The notes under the pieces were generated by a model. That model ran no database searches and was not told where the DNA came from. It saw only the letters and a program-made list of their open reading frames with translations. The position numbers and the translations under genes were made by a program. A stretch of DNA of 64,000 nucleotides, from NCBI RefSeq assembly GCF_009913235.1, contig NZ_CP047897.1, positions 620,001 to 684,000 of the forward strand, given 5' to 3'. This stretch comes from Nibribacter ruber (lineage in GTDB: Bacteria; Bacteroidota; Bacteroidia; Cytophagales; Hymenobacteraceae). Positions 1 through 8,855 of this stretch are shown here, piece by piece (within the stretch, counting starts at the first letter, position 1; each line of letters starts with the position of its first letter).

Positions 1-454
1 CCACCAGCGTGTTGAAATATATCTCGCCCTCGGCCACCAGCACTTTTAAATGCTTGAGCGCGATGAGCTTGAAGGTGGCGGCCACGAAGAAGTGAATGAG
101 GAAGTAGGTGGCAATGGTCTTGTAGTATACCTCGCCCCTGGAAATGGCTGGGTCTTCCAGCAGAAACGCGATGAAGATAGCCACGCCGCCGCAGAAAGAG
201 AAGGTGGCCAGATGAATCACCTCCTTGAACCTGGACTGCCTAAACACGTTGCGGTACCTGCCCAGCAGCGCGTACAGCACCACCCAAATAGAGCCTATGA
301 TAAAAGAGCGTTCCAGCAAAAACCAGGTAGATCCTTCTGCGGCATCTTGAAGGACATAGCTTCTGGAAAGGTAGAAGATGATCCAAGCCAGGAACGCCGC
401 CAGAAAATCAGCAAAGACTAATTTGTACGTGTGCAGTGATCTGTTGAGGTGCAT
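1..454 (-). CDS. Sugar transferase (polyprenyl glycosylphosphotransferase), N-terminal part
   Basis: The gene runs off the left edge; only the first 151 codons are visible, starting at an ATG at 452-454 on the minus strand. The visible part is a membrane domain with about four hydrophobic helices (roughly residues 11-30, 47-65, 84-104 and 115-135) and short basic loops such as GRYRNVFRQSRFKEV. This layout matches the N-terminal membrane domain of Bacteroidota sugar transferases that load the first sugar phosphate onto undecaprenyl phosphate for surface polysaccharide synthesis. The catalytic C-terminal domain is outside the window, so the assignment rests on topology and family resemblance. 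It is divergent from pcm across about 170 bp. Confidence 0.6.
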   Translation of the reverse strand, partial: MHLNRSLHTYKLVFADFLAAFLAWIIFYLSRSYVLQDAAEGSTWFLLERSFIIGSIWVVLYALLGRYRNVFRQSRFKEVIHLATFSFCGGVAIFIAFLLEDPAISRGEVYYKTIATYFLIHFFVAATFKLIALKHLKVLVAEGEIYFNTLV

Positions 455-625
455 TCTGGAGTGGCGGCGGTTCGGGTTTTGAAGAATTATCAATAAGAAC
501 CCACAAAGCTAACAGCAAAAACGTATTAAAGAGTAGTAATTTTTGAAAGCGGGTTGCGGGTGTTTTACTAATTTAGCAATTCATAGGCGAAAAAAGCCTT
601 GCTTCTGGTTTAAAAGTACACATGC

Positions 626-1276
626 ATGTTGATGGATAGTTACCGGCACAAAGGAATGCGCAAGAGTCTGGTGCGCACCGTACAGGAAAAGGGAATTAAA
701 GATCAACGCGTCTTGCAAGCCCTGGAACAAGTGCCACGCCATTACTTTTTTGAAAAGGCCTTTCTAGAACAAGCGTACCAGGACAAAGCCTTTCCTATTG
801 GCGAGGGCCAGACCATTTCGCAGCCTTACACGGTGGCCTACCAGACCGAACTGCTCCAAGTCAACTCGAAAGACAAGGTGCTGGAGATTGGCACCGGTTC
901 TGGCTATCAGTGCAGCATTCTGTTGCAACTCACGCCCCACGTGTACACCATTGAATACAATGAACCGCTGTACCACAAGGCGCAGAAACAGTTTGAGCTC
1001 ATGGGTTTAAAACCGCATGCCTTTCTGGGAGACGGCTCTGAAGGACTTCCAAAGCACGCCCCTTTTAATAAGATACTGGTGACTGCCGGTGCTCCGGTCA
1101 TCCCGAAGGCCTTAATCACCCAGCTCACCATTGGCGGCATGCTAGTGATTCCGGTAGGTGATGCAGACACCCAGAAGATGATGAGAATCACCCGCCTGGG
1201 GCCCGAGGACTTCACCAAAGAGGAGTTTGACAACTTTAAGTTTGTGCCTTTGCTGGGCAAGCAGGGCTGGCAGTAA
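626..1276 (+). CDS. pcm: Protein-L-isoaspartate O-methyltransferase
   Basis: This 216-aa cytosolic enzyme uses S-adenosylmethionine to methylate isoaspartyl residues in aged proteins, starting their repair. The family-typical GQTISQPY stretch is at residues 61-68 and the SAM-binding motif I VLEIGTGSGYQ at residues 85-95. Length is normal for Pcm. The ATG at 626 is followed by another in-frame ATG at 632, so the exact start may be two codons later. It is followed in the same direction by a thioesterase gene that has its own promoter box. The family call is secure; the substrate is family knowledge. Confidence 0.93.
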   Translation: MLMDSYRHKGMRKSLVRTVQEKGIKDQRVLQALEQVPRHYFFEKAFLEQAYQDKAFPIGEGQTISQPYTVAYQTELLQVNSKDKVLEIGTGSGYQCSILLQLTPHVYTIEYNEPLYHKAQKQFELMGLKPHAFLGDGSEGLPKHAPFNKILVTAGAPVIPKALITQLTIGGMLVIPVGDADTQKMMRITRLGPEDFTKEEFDNFKFVPLLGKQGWQ

Positions 1277-1328
1277 TCTTTCTTGTTTCTGGATTAAAAT
1301 TACTGGGTGCCATTCAAGGCAGGCGCGT

Positions 1329-1336
1329 ATCTTTGC
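1329..1336 (+). promoter_or_regulatory. -7 promoter box of the thioesterase gene
   Basis: TATCTTTG fits the Bacteroidota -7 consensus TAnnTTTG exactly. It lies 21 bp upstream of the ATG at 1358 and downstream of an in-frame GTG at 1307, so it argues against the longer reading frame. I see no clear -33 TTTG. Confidence 0.5.
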
Positions 1337-1357
1337 GCCAGAATAAATAGCCTTTGT

Positions 1358-1873
1358 ATGCGCAAGCAAAAATTTGTCAAAGAATCTTACGTACGCATGA
1401 CCGAGCTGGTCCTGCCCAATGATACCAACACGCTGCACAACTTAATGGGTGGCCGCATGATGCACTGGATGGACATTGTCTCTGCCATTGCCGCGCAAAA
1501 ACACTCCAACCGCATTGTAGTAACCGCCTCTGTAGACAACGTTTCGTTTAGAGAAAGCATCAGGCTGGGGAACGTGATCACGCTGGAGGCGCAGGTGACC
1601 AGAGCCTTCAGTTCTTCCATGGAAGTGCACATTACCGTGTGGGCCGAGGATATTCCTTCAGGCACCAAAGTAAAGTCAAACGAGGCTTATTTCACGTTTG
1701 TGGCAGTAGACCAGAGCGGCAATCCCATTGACGTGCCAGAAGCCGTGCCGGAAACCGATGACGAAAAAGAGAAATACGCCGGAGCCTTGCGTCGGCGCCA
1801 GCTGCGCCTGATCTTGGGTGGCCGCATGAAACCAGACGATGCTACAGAGTTGAAGTCACTCTTTGAGTTATAA
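1358..1873 (+). CDS. Hotdog-fold acyl-CoA thioesterase
   Basis: A 171-aa cytosolic protein of the acyl-CoA thioester hydrolase (YciA/BFIT-like) family, which cleaves acyl-CoA to free fatty acid and CoA. The hotdog signature is visible as NTLHNLMGGRMMHWMD near residues 25-40, followed by the strand VVTASVDNVSF and the strand-rich EAQVTRAFSSSMEVHITVW. The ATG at 1358 was chosen because a TATCTTTG promoter box sits between it and the upstream in-frame GTG. The C-terminus is charged and ends 41 bp before the next gene. The in vivo acyl chain length cannot be read from the sequence. Confidence 0.85.
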   Translation: MRKQKFVKESYVRMTELVLPNDTNTLHNLMGGRMMHWMDIVSAIAAQKHSNRIVVTASVDNVSFRESIRLGNVITLEAQVTRAFSSSMEVHITVWAEDIPSGTKVKSNEAYFTFVAVDQSGNPIDVPEAVPETDDEKEKYAGALRRRQLRLILGGRMKPDDATELKSLFEL

Positions 1874-1875
1874 TT

Positions 1876-1913
1876 CGTTTTTGCCCTATCTCCTGTAAAA
1901 CTGCCAAAAAACG
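1876..1913. repeat. Palindrome P, copy 1 (degenerate)
   Basis: Outer arms CGTTTTTG and CAAAAAACG are kept while the inner stem has decayed. It fills the 41-bp gap between two genes, and its last base is one base before the ATG at 1915. Confidence 0.6.
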
Positions 1914-1914
1914 C

Positions 1915-2517
1915 ATGACTGGCCAACCCCTTGAACCCGCATTTCTGCAAGAGCTTTTTAAGCAGGACACCCTGTACCTGGTACAGGAAGAATCTACTAT
2001 GGAAGTAGCGCCGCAGGTGGTGGTAGACGTACCGGTAGCTCCAACAACTTCGCAAAAGGCTGCCTCCACTCCTGCCATGCCAAAGGTAGAACCCGCAACC
2101 GCTGCTCCTGCTCCTGTGGCGACGCCAGCAGAAATGGCATGGTTTGGCGAGGCTGTGAAAGGGACTTATTTGTTGGTTGCCGTTTCACCGGAAGAGTTTG
2201 CCCAACTACCGCAGCATTTGTTCTTAAGTAAAGTATTGGCAGCCGTAGGCTTGGCCACCAACCAGGTAAAGTTTGGCAACTTCCTGACGGAAAATATTCA
2301 GAATATAAAAAACCTGGCCAAGGAGCAGCAGGCCAAGCAGATTCTATTATTTGGCGAAACTCTGCCCGTAGAAAACCTCCTGAAGCTGGAAGCCTACAAA
2401 ATGTACAAGGCCGAGGAAACCCGTTTTGTGCGCGTTGATAGTCTGACCCAGATTGAAACCAACACCGAGTTGAAAAAGAAACTCTGGGACGTGTTGCAGA
2501 AAATATTCCTGCAATAG
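1915..2517 (+). CDS. Conserved hypothetical protein with HolD-like C-terminus
   Basis: A 200-aa protein with three visible parts: a short N-terminal segment, a Pro/Ala/Val-rich linker (about residues 38-72), and a globular C-terminal domain containing the strand KQILLFGE and ending SLTQIETNTELKKKLWDVLQ. That last pattern (a short loop, then N or D, then KxxLW) resembles the end of DNA polymerase III psi subunit HolD and similar small clamp-loader-associated proteins. This is a pattern resemblance only. No signal peptide or membrane segment is seen. It lies between a palindrome P copy and a strong terminator, and ends a co-directional run from pcm. Confidence 0.6.
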   Translation: MTGQPLEPAFLQELFKQDTLYLVQEESTMEVAPQVVVDVPVAPTTSQKAASTPAMPKVEPATAAPAPVATPAEMAWFGEAVKGTYLLVAVSPEEFAQLPQHLFLSKVLAAVGLATNQVKFGNFLTENIQNIKNLAKEQQAKQILLFGETLPVENLLKLEAYKMYKAEETRFVRVDSLTQIETNTELKKKLWDVLQKIFLQ

Positions 2518-2607
2518 TAGATAGGCTTAAATTACAAAACACAAGACAAATGACTTTAGATTTGTTCTACCGGTAATCCAGCATCTTTAACAGGTGAAAA
2601 GTAATGA

Positions 2608-2642
2608 AAAAGCCCCTGATGAATATTCATCAGGGGCTTTTC
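2608..2642. terminator. Bidirectional intrinsic terminator
   Basis: A hairpin with arms AAAAGCCCCTGATGAAT and ATTCATCAGGGGCTTTT, flanked by A and T tracts, sits between the convergent HolD-like and TlpA-like genes. It could stop transcription from both sides. Confidence 0.85.
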
Positions 2643-2650
2643 GTTGAGGT

Positions 2651-2688
2651 GGTTTTTGGCTTGTTTTCAGGAAAAGAGGCCAAAAACG
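2651..2688. repeat. Palindrome P, copy 2
   Basis: A well-preserved copy in a convergent gap, 8 bp after the conventional terminator and 7 bp from the stop codon of the TlpA-like gene. Confidence 0.85.
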
Positions 2689-2695
2689 GTACGTC

Positions 2696-3820
2696 TTATT
2701 TTAAAAGCGAAGCCAGTTTTTCTTCCAAGGCCGGGCCTCTCAGGTTCTTGGCAATAATACGGCCTTCTTTGTCTAGCAAGATGGTCTGCGGAATGGCGGT
2801 GATGCCATACAAAGCAGCGGCGGCGCTTTCCCAACCCTTTAGGTCTGACACATGCGGCCAGGTCAGTTTGTCCGTTTCAATGGCCTTTAACCATTTGGCG
2901 CGGTCCTGGTCTAAGCTCACCCCAAAGATTTCGAAGCCTTTGTCTTTATAGATGTTGTACATGCGTACCACGTTTGGGTTTTCCTTGCGGCAAGGTCCGC
3001 ACCAGCTGGCCCAGAAATCAATCAACACATACTTTCCACGCAAAGAGGATAAGGCAACCTCAGGTCCAGAAGGTGAAGCCAGCTTGATGTCTGGGGCCAC
3101 GCTGCCAATGGCGGTGGTGCGCATGCCTGAAAGCCGCTCTTCCAGGGATTTGGTGTACCGTGAGTTAGGCAGTTTTTCTTTGAACACGGCGTTCATGCTG
3201 TCTACAAACGGGAATTCCTCTTCCAGATTCAAGATATTGGTGGCCGCGTACACAGAAACCACAGATCCTGGGTTGGACTTGATCATCTGCTTCAGCTTTT
3301 CCTGGCTGGACTTCTGCACGGTTAAGAATTCCTGCTGGATTTTGGCCATCTCAGCTTCCTGGCCTGCGTTGGCAGCTACCTGATAGCGTTGGTTTAAGGC
3401 ATTGATTCCTTCCTGCGAACCTTGCATGATGGTGTTCAACTGCTGTATCAACTCAGAATCTGGCGATCCGGTTACTTTGTAGGTGGTGGCTACTTGGCCG
3501 GAGTCTGCGGTGACTTCAATTTTCTTGTTGTCTACCACCAGCATGATACCTTCCTTGTTCTCAAAGCCCAGTTTATAAATAGCCGGCTCATTTACAGAGC
3601 CTTCCATTACAAAGGTGCCGTCCTGCTTAATTTCGGCGGTGTCTTTAGGCGTGAACGACTGCTCTCCCAGCTCGTCTAAATAGACTTTGCCGGTGGTCAT
3701 ATTGTTGATCTTACCCGAGATGCGGTAGCTGTTGTCTGTGTCAACGGCCGTCACGCCTTTCTTTTGGCAGGCACCAAAGACCAGCAAAGAGGCCGTGGCG
3801 AATATGAGTTGCTTCTTCAT
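2696..3820 (-). CDS. TlpA-like thiol-disulfide oxidoreductase lipoprotein (DUF4369-type N-terminus)
   Basis: This 374-aa protein starts with a lipoprotein signal (lipobox LVFGAC, Cys about residue 18), so it should be anchored in the envelope. Residues about 30-130 look like the Bacteroidota DUF4369 domain (YRISGKINNMTTGKVYLDEL), followed by a helical linker. The C-terminal thioredoxin fold has the redox motif WCGPC at residues 273-277 and the cis-proline segment ITAIPQT. It probably reduces or rearranges disulfides in exported proteins. The start lies 18 bp after the gatB stop, so the two genes probably share a transcript. The physiological partner is unknown. Confidence 0.88.
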   Translation of the reverse strand: MKKQLIFATASLLVFGACQKKGVTAVDTDNSYRISGKINNMTTGKVYLDELGEQSFTPKDTAEIKQDGTFVMEGSVNEPAIYKLGFENKEGIMLVVDNKKIEVTADSGQVATTYKVTGSPDSELIQQLNTIMQGSQEGINALNQRYQVAANAGQEAEMAKIQQEFLTVQKSSQEKLKQMIKSNPGSVVSVYAATNILNLEEEFPFVDSMNAVFKEKLPNSRYTKSLEERLSGMRTTAIGSVAPDIKLASPSGPEVALSSLRGKYVLIDFWASWCGPCRKENPNVVRMYNIYKDKGFEIFGVSLDQDRAKWLKAIETDKLTWPHVSDLKGWESAAAALYGITAIPQTILLDKEGRIIAKNLRGPALEEKLASLLK

Positions 3821-3838
3821 AGTGTACTTTAGGTATGC

Positions 3839-5296
3839 TTACTTATCCAGACTCTCCTTCAATAACTTATTGGCTATCTTAGGATCTGCTTTTCCCTTGG
3901 TCTGCTTCATCAAATCACCCATGAACATGCCCAGTAAGGAAGCCTTGCCAGCCTTGTACTCTGCTACTTTGGCCGGGTTGGCCGCTAGGATTCCATCAAT
4001 GATGGCTTGCAACGCACCGGCATCAGATTCCTGTACCAGGTTCTGCTCAGATGCTATCTGCTGAGCGGTTTTGCCAGGGTTCTCCAATAAATACGGGAAA
4101 ATCTGCTTGGCCGCTACGGTGTGGCTCACTTTGTTGCTGTCTACCAATTCAATCAGGCCGGCAATCTGCTCTGGGGTTAACGGGAAAGCAGACATGTCCA
4201 GCGCGAGCTCATTCAAGTAGGACTTCACAGGACCAGTTACCCAATTGGCCGCCGCCTTATAGTTCTTGGTGTGTTGGCAGAGTGCGTCAAAGTAAAGGGC
4301 AATCTGTTTGTTGTCTACCAACACGTTGGCATCATAGTCAGAAAGACCGTACTGCTGCGTGAACCTTGTATACAATTCCTGCGGAAGTGCGGGCATGCTT
4401 TCCATTACAGAATTCAACCACTCATCTGAGATGGTCACTGGCGGAAGGTCTGGCTCCGGGAAGTAACGGTAATCGTTCATGGTTTCCTTGGAGCGCATGC
4501 CAGTAGTGGTGCCGGTGTTGGCGTCAAAGTTTCTGGTCTGCGAATCAATGGTACCGCCGTTCTCCAGAATCTCAATCTGACGATCAATCTCAAACTCAAT
4601 GGCGCGCTGCACATTCCGGAAGGAGTTCATGTTTTTTACCTCCACCTTGGTGCCCCACTTGTCTGCGCCTTTCTTCATCACAGAAATGTTGGCATCGCAT
4701 CTTAGCGAACCTTCTTCCATGTTGCCGTCGCAAATCTCCAGGTACTGTACTAGCTTCTTGATTTGGGTCAAGTAGGCATAGGCTTCCTCAGAGTCCCTGA
4801 TGTCTGGTTCAGACACAATCTCAATCAAAGGCGTACCGGCACGGTTCAAGTCTACCAAGGTCTCGGTCTCTCCAGCCAAGTGCATAGACTTACCCGCATC
4901 TTCTTCCATGTGAATACGCGTGATGCCAATGCGCTTATCGCCACCGTCTTTGGTTTTAATGTCCATGTGCCCTTTGGTGCAGATAGGCCCTTTGTCCTGA
5001 GTAATCTGGTAGCCTTTGGGAAGGTCTGGATAGAAGTAATTCTTACGAGCGTACACATTGTTACGCTCAATCTCACAGTTAGTGGCAACGCCCATCTTCA
5101 TGGCCATCTCCACTACTTTTTTGTTCACGCGCGGCAAGGTACCTGGGTGACCCAAAGTAATTACGCTCAAGTTGGTGTTAGGCAGCATGCCGTACTCAGT
5201 AGAGTCAGCTGAATACGCTTTGCTTTCAGTCAGCAACTGGGCGTGCACCTCTAAACCAATGATAGCCTGATACTGGGAACGGATGTCTTCGTTCAT
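3839..5296 (-). CDS. gatB: Asp-tRNA(Asn)/Glu-tRNA(Gln) amidotransferase subunit B
   Basis: This 485-aa protein is the B subunit of the GatCAB amidotransferase, which converts misacylated Glu-tRNA(Gln) or Asp-tRNA(Asn) to the amide form. The N-terminal GatB signature is clear (IGLEVHAQL, then YFYPDLPKGYQITQ and CDANISV), and the C-terminal YqeY-like tail ends with GMFMGDLMKQTKGKADP. The ATG at 5296 gives MNEDIRSQY, matching the usual GatB beginning; an upstream in-frame GTG at 5314 is less likely. gatA and gatC are not next to it here. It lies downstream of alaS, separated by two P palindromes. Confidence 0.96.
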   Translation of the reverse strand: MNEDIRSQYQAIIGLEVHAQLLTESKAYSADSTEYGMLPNTNLSVITLGHPGTLPRVNKKVVEMAMKMGVATNCEIERNNVYARKNYFYPDLPKGYQITQDKGPICTKGHMDIKTKDGGDKRIGITRIHMEEDAGKSMHLAGETETLVDLNRAGTPLIEIVSEPDIRDSEEAYAYLTQIKKLVQYLEICDGNMEEGSLRCDANISVMKKGADKWGTKVEVKNMNSFRNVQRAIEFEIDRQIEILENGGTIDSQTRNFDANTGTTTGMRSKETMNDYRYFPEPDLPPVTISDEWLNSVMESMPALPQELYTRFTQQYGLSDYDANVLVDNKQIALYFDALCQHTKNYKAAANWVTGPVKSYLNELALDMSAFPLTPEQIAGLIELVDSNKVSHTVAAKQIFPYLLENPGKTAQQIASEQNLVQESDAGALQAIIDGILAANPAKVAEYKAGKASLLGMFMGDLMKQTKGKADPKIANKLLKESLDK

Positions 5297-5343
5297 GTTT
5301 TTTCTATGTAGCACGCATTACGCAAACCACGCAACACGCTTTT

Positions 5344-5381
5344 TGTTTTTGGTCTACTTTTTAGAAAACAGCCAAAAAACG
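5344..5381. repeat. Palindrome P, copy 3
   Basis: A moderately degenerate copy with arms GTTTTTGG and CCAAAAAAC in the alaS-gatB gap. It is one of only two gaps in the window with two copies. Confidence 0.75.
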
Positions 5382-5433
5382 GCTTATGTTTCCTCTGTTA
5401 ATTTAATGTCTGATTCTCCTTCAATGAAGCTAT

Positions 5434-5470
5434 CGTTTTTGGCCTACTTTCGTGAAATGAAGCCAAAAAC
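5434..5470. repeat. Palindrome P, copy 4
   Basis: Outer arms CGTTTTTGGC and GCCAAAAAC are intact while the inner stem is changed. It lies 8 bp after the alaS stop codon and 52 bp from copy 3. Confidence 0.75.
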
Positions 5471-5478
5471 AAATTTTG

Positions 5479-8100
5479 CTAGGCTAGTAGAGATTCAGCT
5501 TTGGCAAGAGCGGCTTCTAAGCCTGAAACTTCTTTACCGCCAGCGGTGGCGTAGAATGGTTGTCCGCCGCCGCCGCCTTTAATTTCTTTGGCTAACTCTT
5601 TCACCATCTGCACAGCGTTCAAGCCTTTACCCGATACCACTTCATCTGACAACATAACGGCCAGCTGTGGTTTTCCGTCTACATCGGCGGCTAGTACCAG
5701 CACCAGGTTGTTCACCACAGAGCGTAAGTCGAAGGCCAGTTTCTTCAGGTAATCAGCGTTGCTCACGTCTACTTTAGCCGCCAGGAAGTTCACGCCATTG
5801 ACTTCACGTACTTCAGAAGCCAGTTTTTCTTTCTGGGCTGTCACTTGCTTCAGCTCAAAGGCCTCTAACTGCTTACGCAGAGCGGCATTTTCATCCTGTA
5901 GTTTCTCAATGGCTTTCCCGAATTCCTTCTGCACGCCCAGCACCTGCTTCACTTCCTCAAACTGCGTGATTTGCTCGTCTACAAAAGCTTCGGCTACATC
6001 TGCGGTTACAGCCTCAATACGACGCACACCAGCGGCGACAGAGCTTTCGCTTACAATCTTGAAAAAGCCAATGTTACCCGTGTTTTGCACGTGAATACCA
6101 CCGCACAATTCAATAGAGTACTCTTTGTTGAAGGTAATGACGCGCACAAAATCACCGTATTTTTCGCCAAACAAGGCGGTAGCGCCCAGTTGCTTGGCTT
6201 CTTCAATAGGAACATTGCGGCGCTCGTCTTTCTCAATCGACTCGCGGATGCGCTGATTTACTATCTGTTCTACTTCACGCAATTGCTCCTCGGTTACTTT
6301 GGTGAAGTGAGAGAAGTCAAAACGCAGTAGTTTATCGCTTACCAAAGAGCCTTTCTGGTTTACGTGGTCGCCTAGCACCTGCTTTAACGCGGCGTGCAAC
6401 AAGTGCGTAGCCGAGTGGTTCTTTTTAATAAGCGCCCGGCGCTGGCTGTCTACCTTGGCCACCAAGGTTTCTTCTAGATTCTTAGGTAGCTCCGTGGTGA
6501 TATGGACAATCAAGTCGTTCTCTTTGACAGTATTAATCACTTTCACCTTACCCGAGGCAGATTCCAGGAAACCGGTGTCGCCTATCTGTCCACCGCTTTC
6601 GGCGTAGAACGGCGTGCGGTCCAGCACTACATGGTATTCTTTTTTGTTTTTGGCGGTTACTTCGCGGTAACGTACTATGCGAGCCTCTGTAGACTCAGCA
6701 TCATAAGCCACCCACTCAGTGTCGGTGTCAGGCTGAAGCATTACCCAGTCGCTTTGCTCCGTTTGCGCGGCGTTGCGGGAACGGTTTTTCTGCTGTTCCA
6801 TCTCAGCGGTAAAGCCAGCCTCGTCAATGGTCAAGCCGCTTTCCTTGGCAATAAGGGCCGTTAAATCCAGCGGGAACCCGAAGGTGTCATACAGTTCAAA
6901 GGCGGTCTTGCCGTCAATGGTGTTGCCGTTGGCTTTGAACGAATCTTGTAAGGCATCCAGACGCTTCAACCCGTTCTCCAAGGTACGTAAGAAGGCGTTT
7001 TCCTCTTCTTCAATCACGCGCTGTACAAAACCCTGTTGGGCTTTCAGTTCTGGGAACACGTTGGCCAGTTGGTCTGCCAAAACCGGCACGATGGTGTTCA
7101 GGAACGGCTTCTTGAAGTTCAGGTATGTAAAGGAATATCGAACCGCACGGCGAAGGATTCGACGAATCACGTAGCCCGCCTTGTTGTTGCTTGGCAACTG
7201 ACCATCAGCAATTGTAAAAGAGATAGCGCGAATGTGGTCGGCAATTACCCTGATGGCAATGTCCACCTTCTCGTTTTCTCCATACACTACGCCCGCCTCC
7301 TTGGCAATGAACTGAATCATCGGCTGGAAAACGTCCGTGTCATAGTTGGACCGTTTGCCTTGGATGGCCATGCACAAACGCTCGAAGCCCATGCCCGTAT
7401 CTACGTGTTGCGCAGGGAGTTTTACCAAAGAACTATCCGCTAGACGGTTGAACTCCATGAACACGTTGTTCCAGATTTCCACCACTTGTGGGTGGTCATT
7501 GTTCACCAAAGATTTTCCGTCTACCTGGGCACGCTCCTCGTCGGTGCGCAAGTCCACGTGAATCTCAGAACAAGGACCGCAAGGACCGGTTTCGCCCATT
7601 TCCCAGAAGTTATCCTTCTTGTTGCCCATCAAGATGCGGTCTTCGGCAATCATGGTTTTCCAGATGTCAAAAGCTTCCTGGTCCATTTGCAGGTTCTCAG
7701 CAGAATCTCCCTGAAAAACTGAAACGTACAGCCTGTCTTTGGGCAGTTTGTACACCTCAGTTAGTAACTCCCAAGACCATTTGAGGGCGTCCTGCTTGAA
7801 GTAGTCGCCAAAAGACCAATTGCCCAGCATCTCAAACATTGTGTGGTGGTAGGTGTCATAGCCTACTTCCTCCAGGTCATTGTGCTTGCCAGAAACGCGC
7901 AGACACTTCTGCGTATCTGCCACGCGCGCATACGGTGCCGGCTTGTTGCCCAAGAAATAGTCTTTAAAAGGCGCCATACCAGAATTGATGAACATCAAGG
8001 TTGGGTCGTCTTTCACCACAATGGGCGCCGATGGCACAATCTGGTGGCCTTTGGAGGCGAAGAAATCTAGGAACTGTTGACGTATCTGGGCCGAGGTCAT
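5479..8100 (-). CDS. alaS: Alanyl-tRNA synthetase
   Basis: An 873-aa cytosolic enzyme that charges tRNA(Ala). The class II catalytic domain starts at the N-terminus ([36 protein letters not shown]). The editing domain carries the metal-binding motifs [10 protein letters not shown] and [13 protein letters not shown]. The C-terminal part has a coiled coil and the Gly-rich GGGGGQP of the oligomerisation (C-Ala/DHHA1) domain. Length matches bacterial AlaRS. The ATG at 8100 gives [14 protein letters not shown], the normal start. Transcription continues toward gatB, though two P palindromes lie between them. Confidence 0.97.
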   Translation of the reverse strand: MTSAQIRQQFLDFFASKGHQIVPSAPIVVKDDPTLMFINSGMAPFKDYFLGNKPAPYARVADTQKCLRVSGKHNDLEEVGYDTYHHTMFEMLGNWSFGDYFKQDALKWSWELLTEVYKLPKDRLYVSVFQGDSAENLQMDQEAFDIWKTMIAEDRILMGNKKDNFWEMGETGPCGPCSEIHVDLRTDEERAQVDGKSLVNNDHPQVVEIWNNVFMEFNRLADSSLVKLPAQHVDTGMGFERLCMAIQGKRSNYDTDVFQPMIQFIAKEAGVVYGENEKVDIAIRVIADHIRAISFTIADGQLPSNNKAGYVIRRILRRAVRYSFTYLNFKKPFLNTIVPVLADQLANVFPELKAQQGFVQRVIEEEENAFLRTLENGLKRLDALQDSFKANGNTIDGKTAFELYDTFGFPLDLTALIAKESGLTIDEAGFTAEMEQQKNRSRNAAQTEQSDWVMLQPDTDTEWVAYDAESTEARIVRYREVTAKNKKEYHVVLDRTPFYAESGGQIGDTGFLESASGKVKVINTVKENDLIVHITTELPKNLEETLVAKVDSQRRALIKKNHSATHLLHAALKQVLGDHVNQKGSLVSDKLLRFDFSHFTKVTEEQLREVEQIVNQRIRESIEKDERRNVPIEEAKQLGATALFGEKYGDFVRVITFNKEYSIELCGGIHVQNTGNIGFFKIVSESSVAAGVRRIEAVTADVAEAFVDEQITQFEEVKQVLGVQKEFGKAIEKLQDENAALRKQLEAFELKQVTAQKEKLASEVREVNGVNFLAAKVDVSNADYLKKLAFDLRSVVNNLVLVLAADVDGKPQLAVMLSDEVVSGKGLNAVQMVKELAKEIKGGGGGQPFYATAGGKEVSGLEAALAKAESLLA

Positions 8101-8197
8101 GTATTTAAATAATAGCTTTGTAATACGAGGCGCAAAGTCTTGTAAATGCGAAAGAAAAAGCGAATTTTTGCCGTTTCCATACGCACCGCCTCACCTG

Positions 8198-8205
8198 CAA
8201 AAGTA
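8198..8205 (-). promoter_or_regulatory. Candidate -7 promoter box of alaS
   Basis: On the minus strand this reads TACTTTTG, a full match to TAnnTTTG, about 100 bp upstream of the alaS ATG. A second, weaker box (AGACTTTG) lies closer at about 8133-8140. I cannot tell which is used. Confidence 0.35.
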
Positions 8206-8238
8206 AGCTTTTTTACTAAAATCTGGCGGTCAGTAGAG

Positions 8239-8276
8239 CGTTTTCGGGCTGTTTTTCAGAAAACAAGCCAAAAACG
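8239..8276. repeat. Palindrome P, copy 5
   Basis: Lies in the divergent gap between alaS and merR, one of only three copies not placed 3' of a gene. The short-period family B repeat starts 8 bp to its right. Confidence 0.8.
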
Positions 8277-8283
8277 GTTTTAG

Positions 8284-8354
8284 TCTTGAGTCGCGAGTCT
8301 TGAGTCACGAGTTATTGGTTAGACTCGCAACTCAAGACTCGCGACTCGCAACTC
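8284..8354. repeat. Family B short-period inverted repeat
   Basis: About seven-base units of the type GAGTCTT and GAGTCGC run rightward, then their complement (ACTCAAGACTCGCGACTC) follows after a short spacer, giving a large imperfect hairpin. It ends 8 bp before the merR ATG, so the merR leader is made of this repeat. Confidence 0.75.
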
Positions 8355-8361
8355 ACAAATT

Positions 8362-8700
8362 ATGCCTTACAAAGAACGCGATATAGAAAAACAGTACTAC
8401 AGCATTGGCGAGGTGGCTGCCATGTTTGATGTGGCCCCTTCCCTCATCAGATTCTGGGAAACCGAATTTGATATCTTAAAGCCAAAGAAAAATAAGAAAG
8501 GCAATCGTCTCTTCTCCCCTAAAGACATTGAGAACTTGCGTTTTGTCTACCACTTGGTAAAGGAACGCGGTTACACCATTCAAGGCGCCCGCGAAATGCT
8601 CAAAACCCGCGGCGTTCAGGCCCGCGAAAAGTTCGAGATGGTGCAGAGCCTAGAGAAAATCAAAGAATTTTTAACCAGCATCAAGTCTCAATTACCATAA
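8362..8700 (+). CDS. MerR-family transcriptional regulator
   Basis: A 112-aa protein with an N-terminal MerR winged helix-turn-helix: YYSIGEVAAMFDVAPSLIRFWE at residues 11-32 and NRLFSPKDIENLRFVYHLV at about 54-72. A short helical tail (about residues 80-112) has no cysteines, so there is no sign of a metal sensor. This compact MerR type is common and single-copy in Bacteroidota, but its regulon is unknown to me. Family B repeats touch both ends of the gene: one finishes 8 bp before the ATG and another starts one base after the stop codon. Confidence 0.88.
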   Translation: MPYKERDIEKQYYSIGEVAAMFDVAPSLIRFWETEFDILKPKKNKKGNRLFSPKDIENLRFVYHLVKERGYTIQGAREMLKTRGVQAREKFEMVQSLEKIKEFLTSIKSQLP

Positions 8701-8701
8701 T

Positions 8702-8724
8702 TAGTCGCGAGTTCTGAGTCGCGA
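8702..8724. repeat. Family B short-period repeat
   Basis: Two units of AGTCGCGAG separated by TTCTG, in the same orientation as the left arm of the copy at 8284. It starts one base after the merR stop codon. Confidence 0.65.
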
Positions 8725-8773
8725 GGCCCGTTGGTTGGACTTTCTCAAAAATTTTAACTCTTCCTTAAACCAC

Positions 8774-8810
8774 CGTTTTTGGCTTGTTTTCTAGGAAATA
8801 GCCTAAAATC
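8774..8810. repeat. Palindrome P, copy 6
   Basis: Left arm CGTTTTTGGCTTGTTTTC is intact; the right end is degraded to CCTAAAATC. It lies between merR and dprA with family B repeats on both sides. Confidence 0.8.
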
Positions 8811-8855
8811 AGTTTCGTTAACTCTTGCTAGTTGCTTGCCGTATTTTCAAATCAT

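Noticed and set aside
50-421. Plus-strand open frame of 123 codons at the left edge
   Set aside because: It is antisense to the clear sugar transferase membrane domain and has the odd composition of a shadow frame.
454-625. pcm promoter with TTTTG at 541 and TAATTTAG at 569
   Set aside because: The spacing (about 23 bp) is too long and the -7 box is imperfect; too weak to list.
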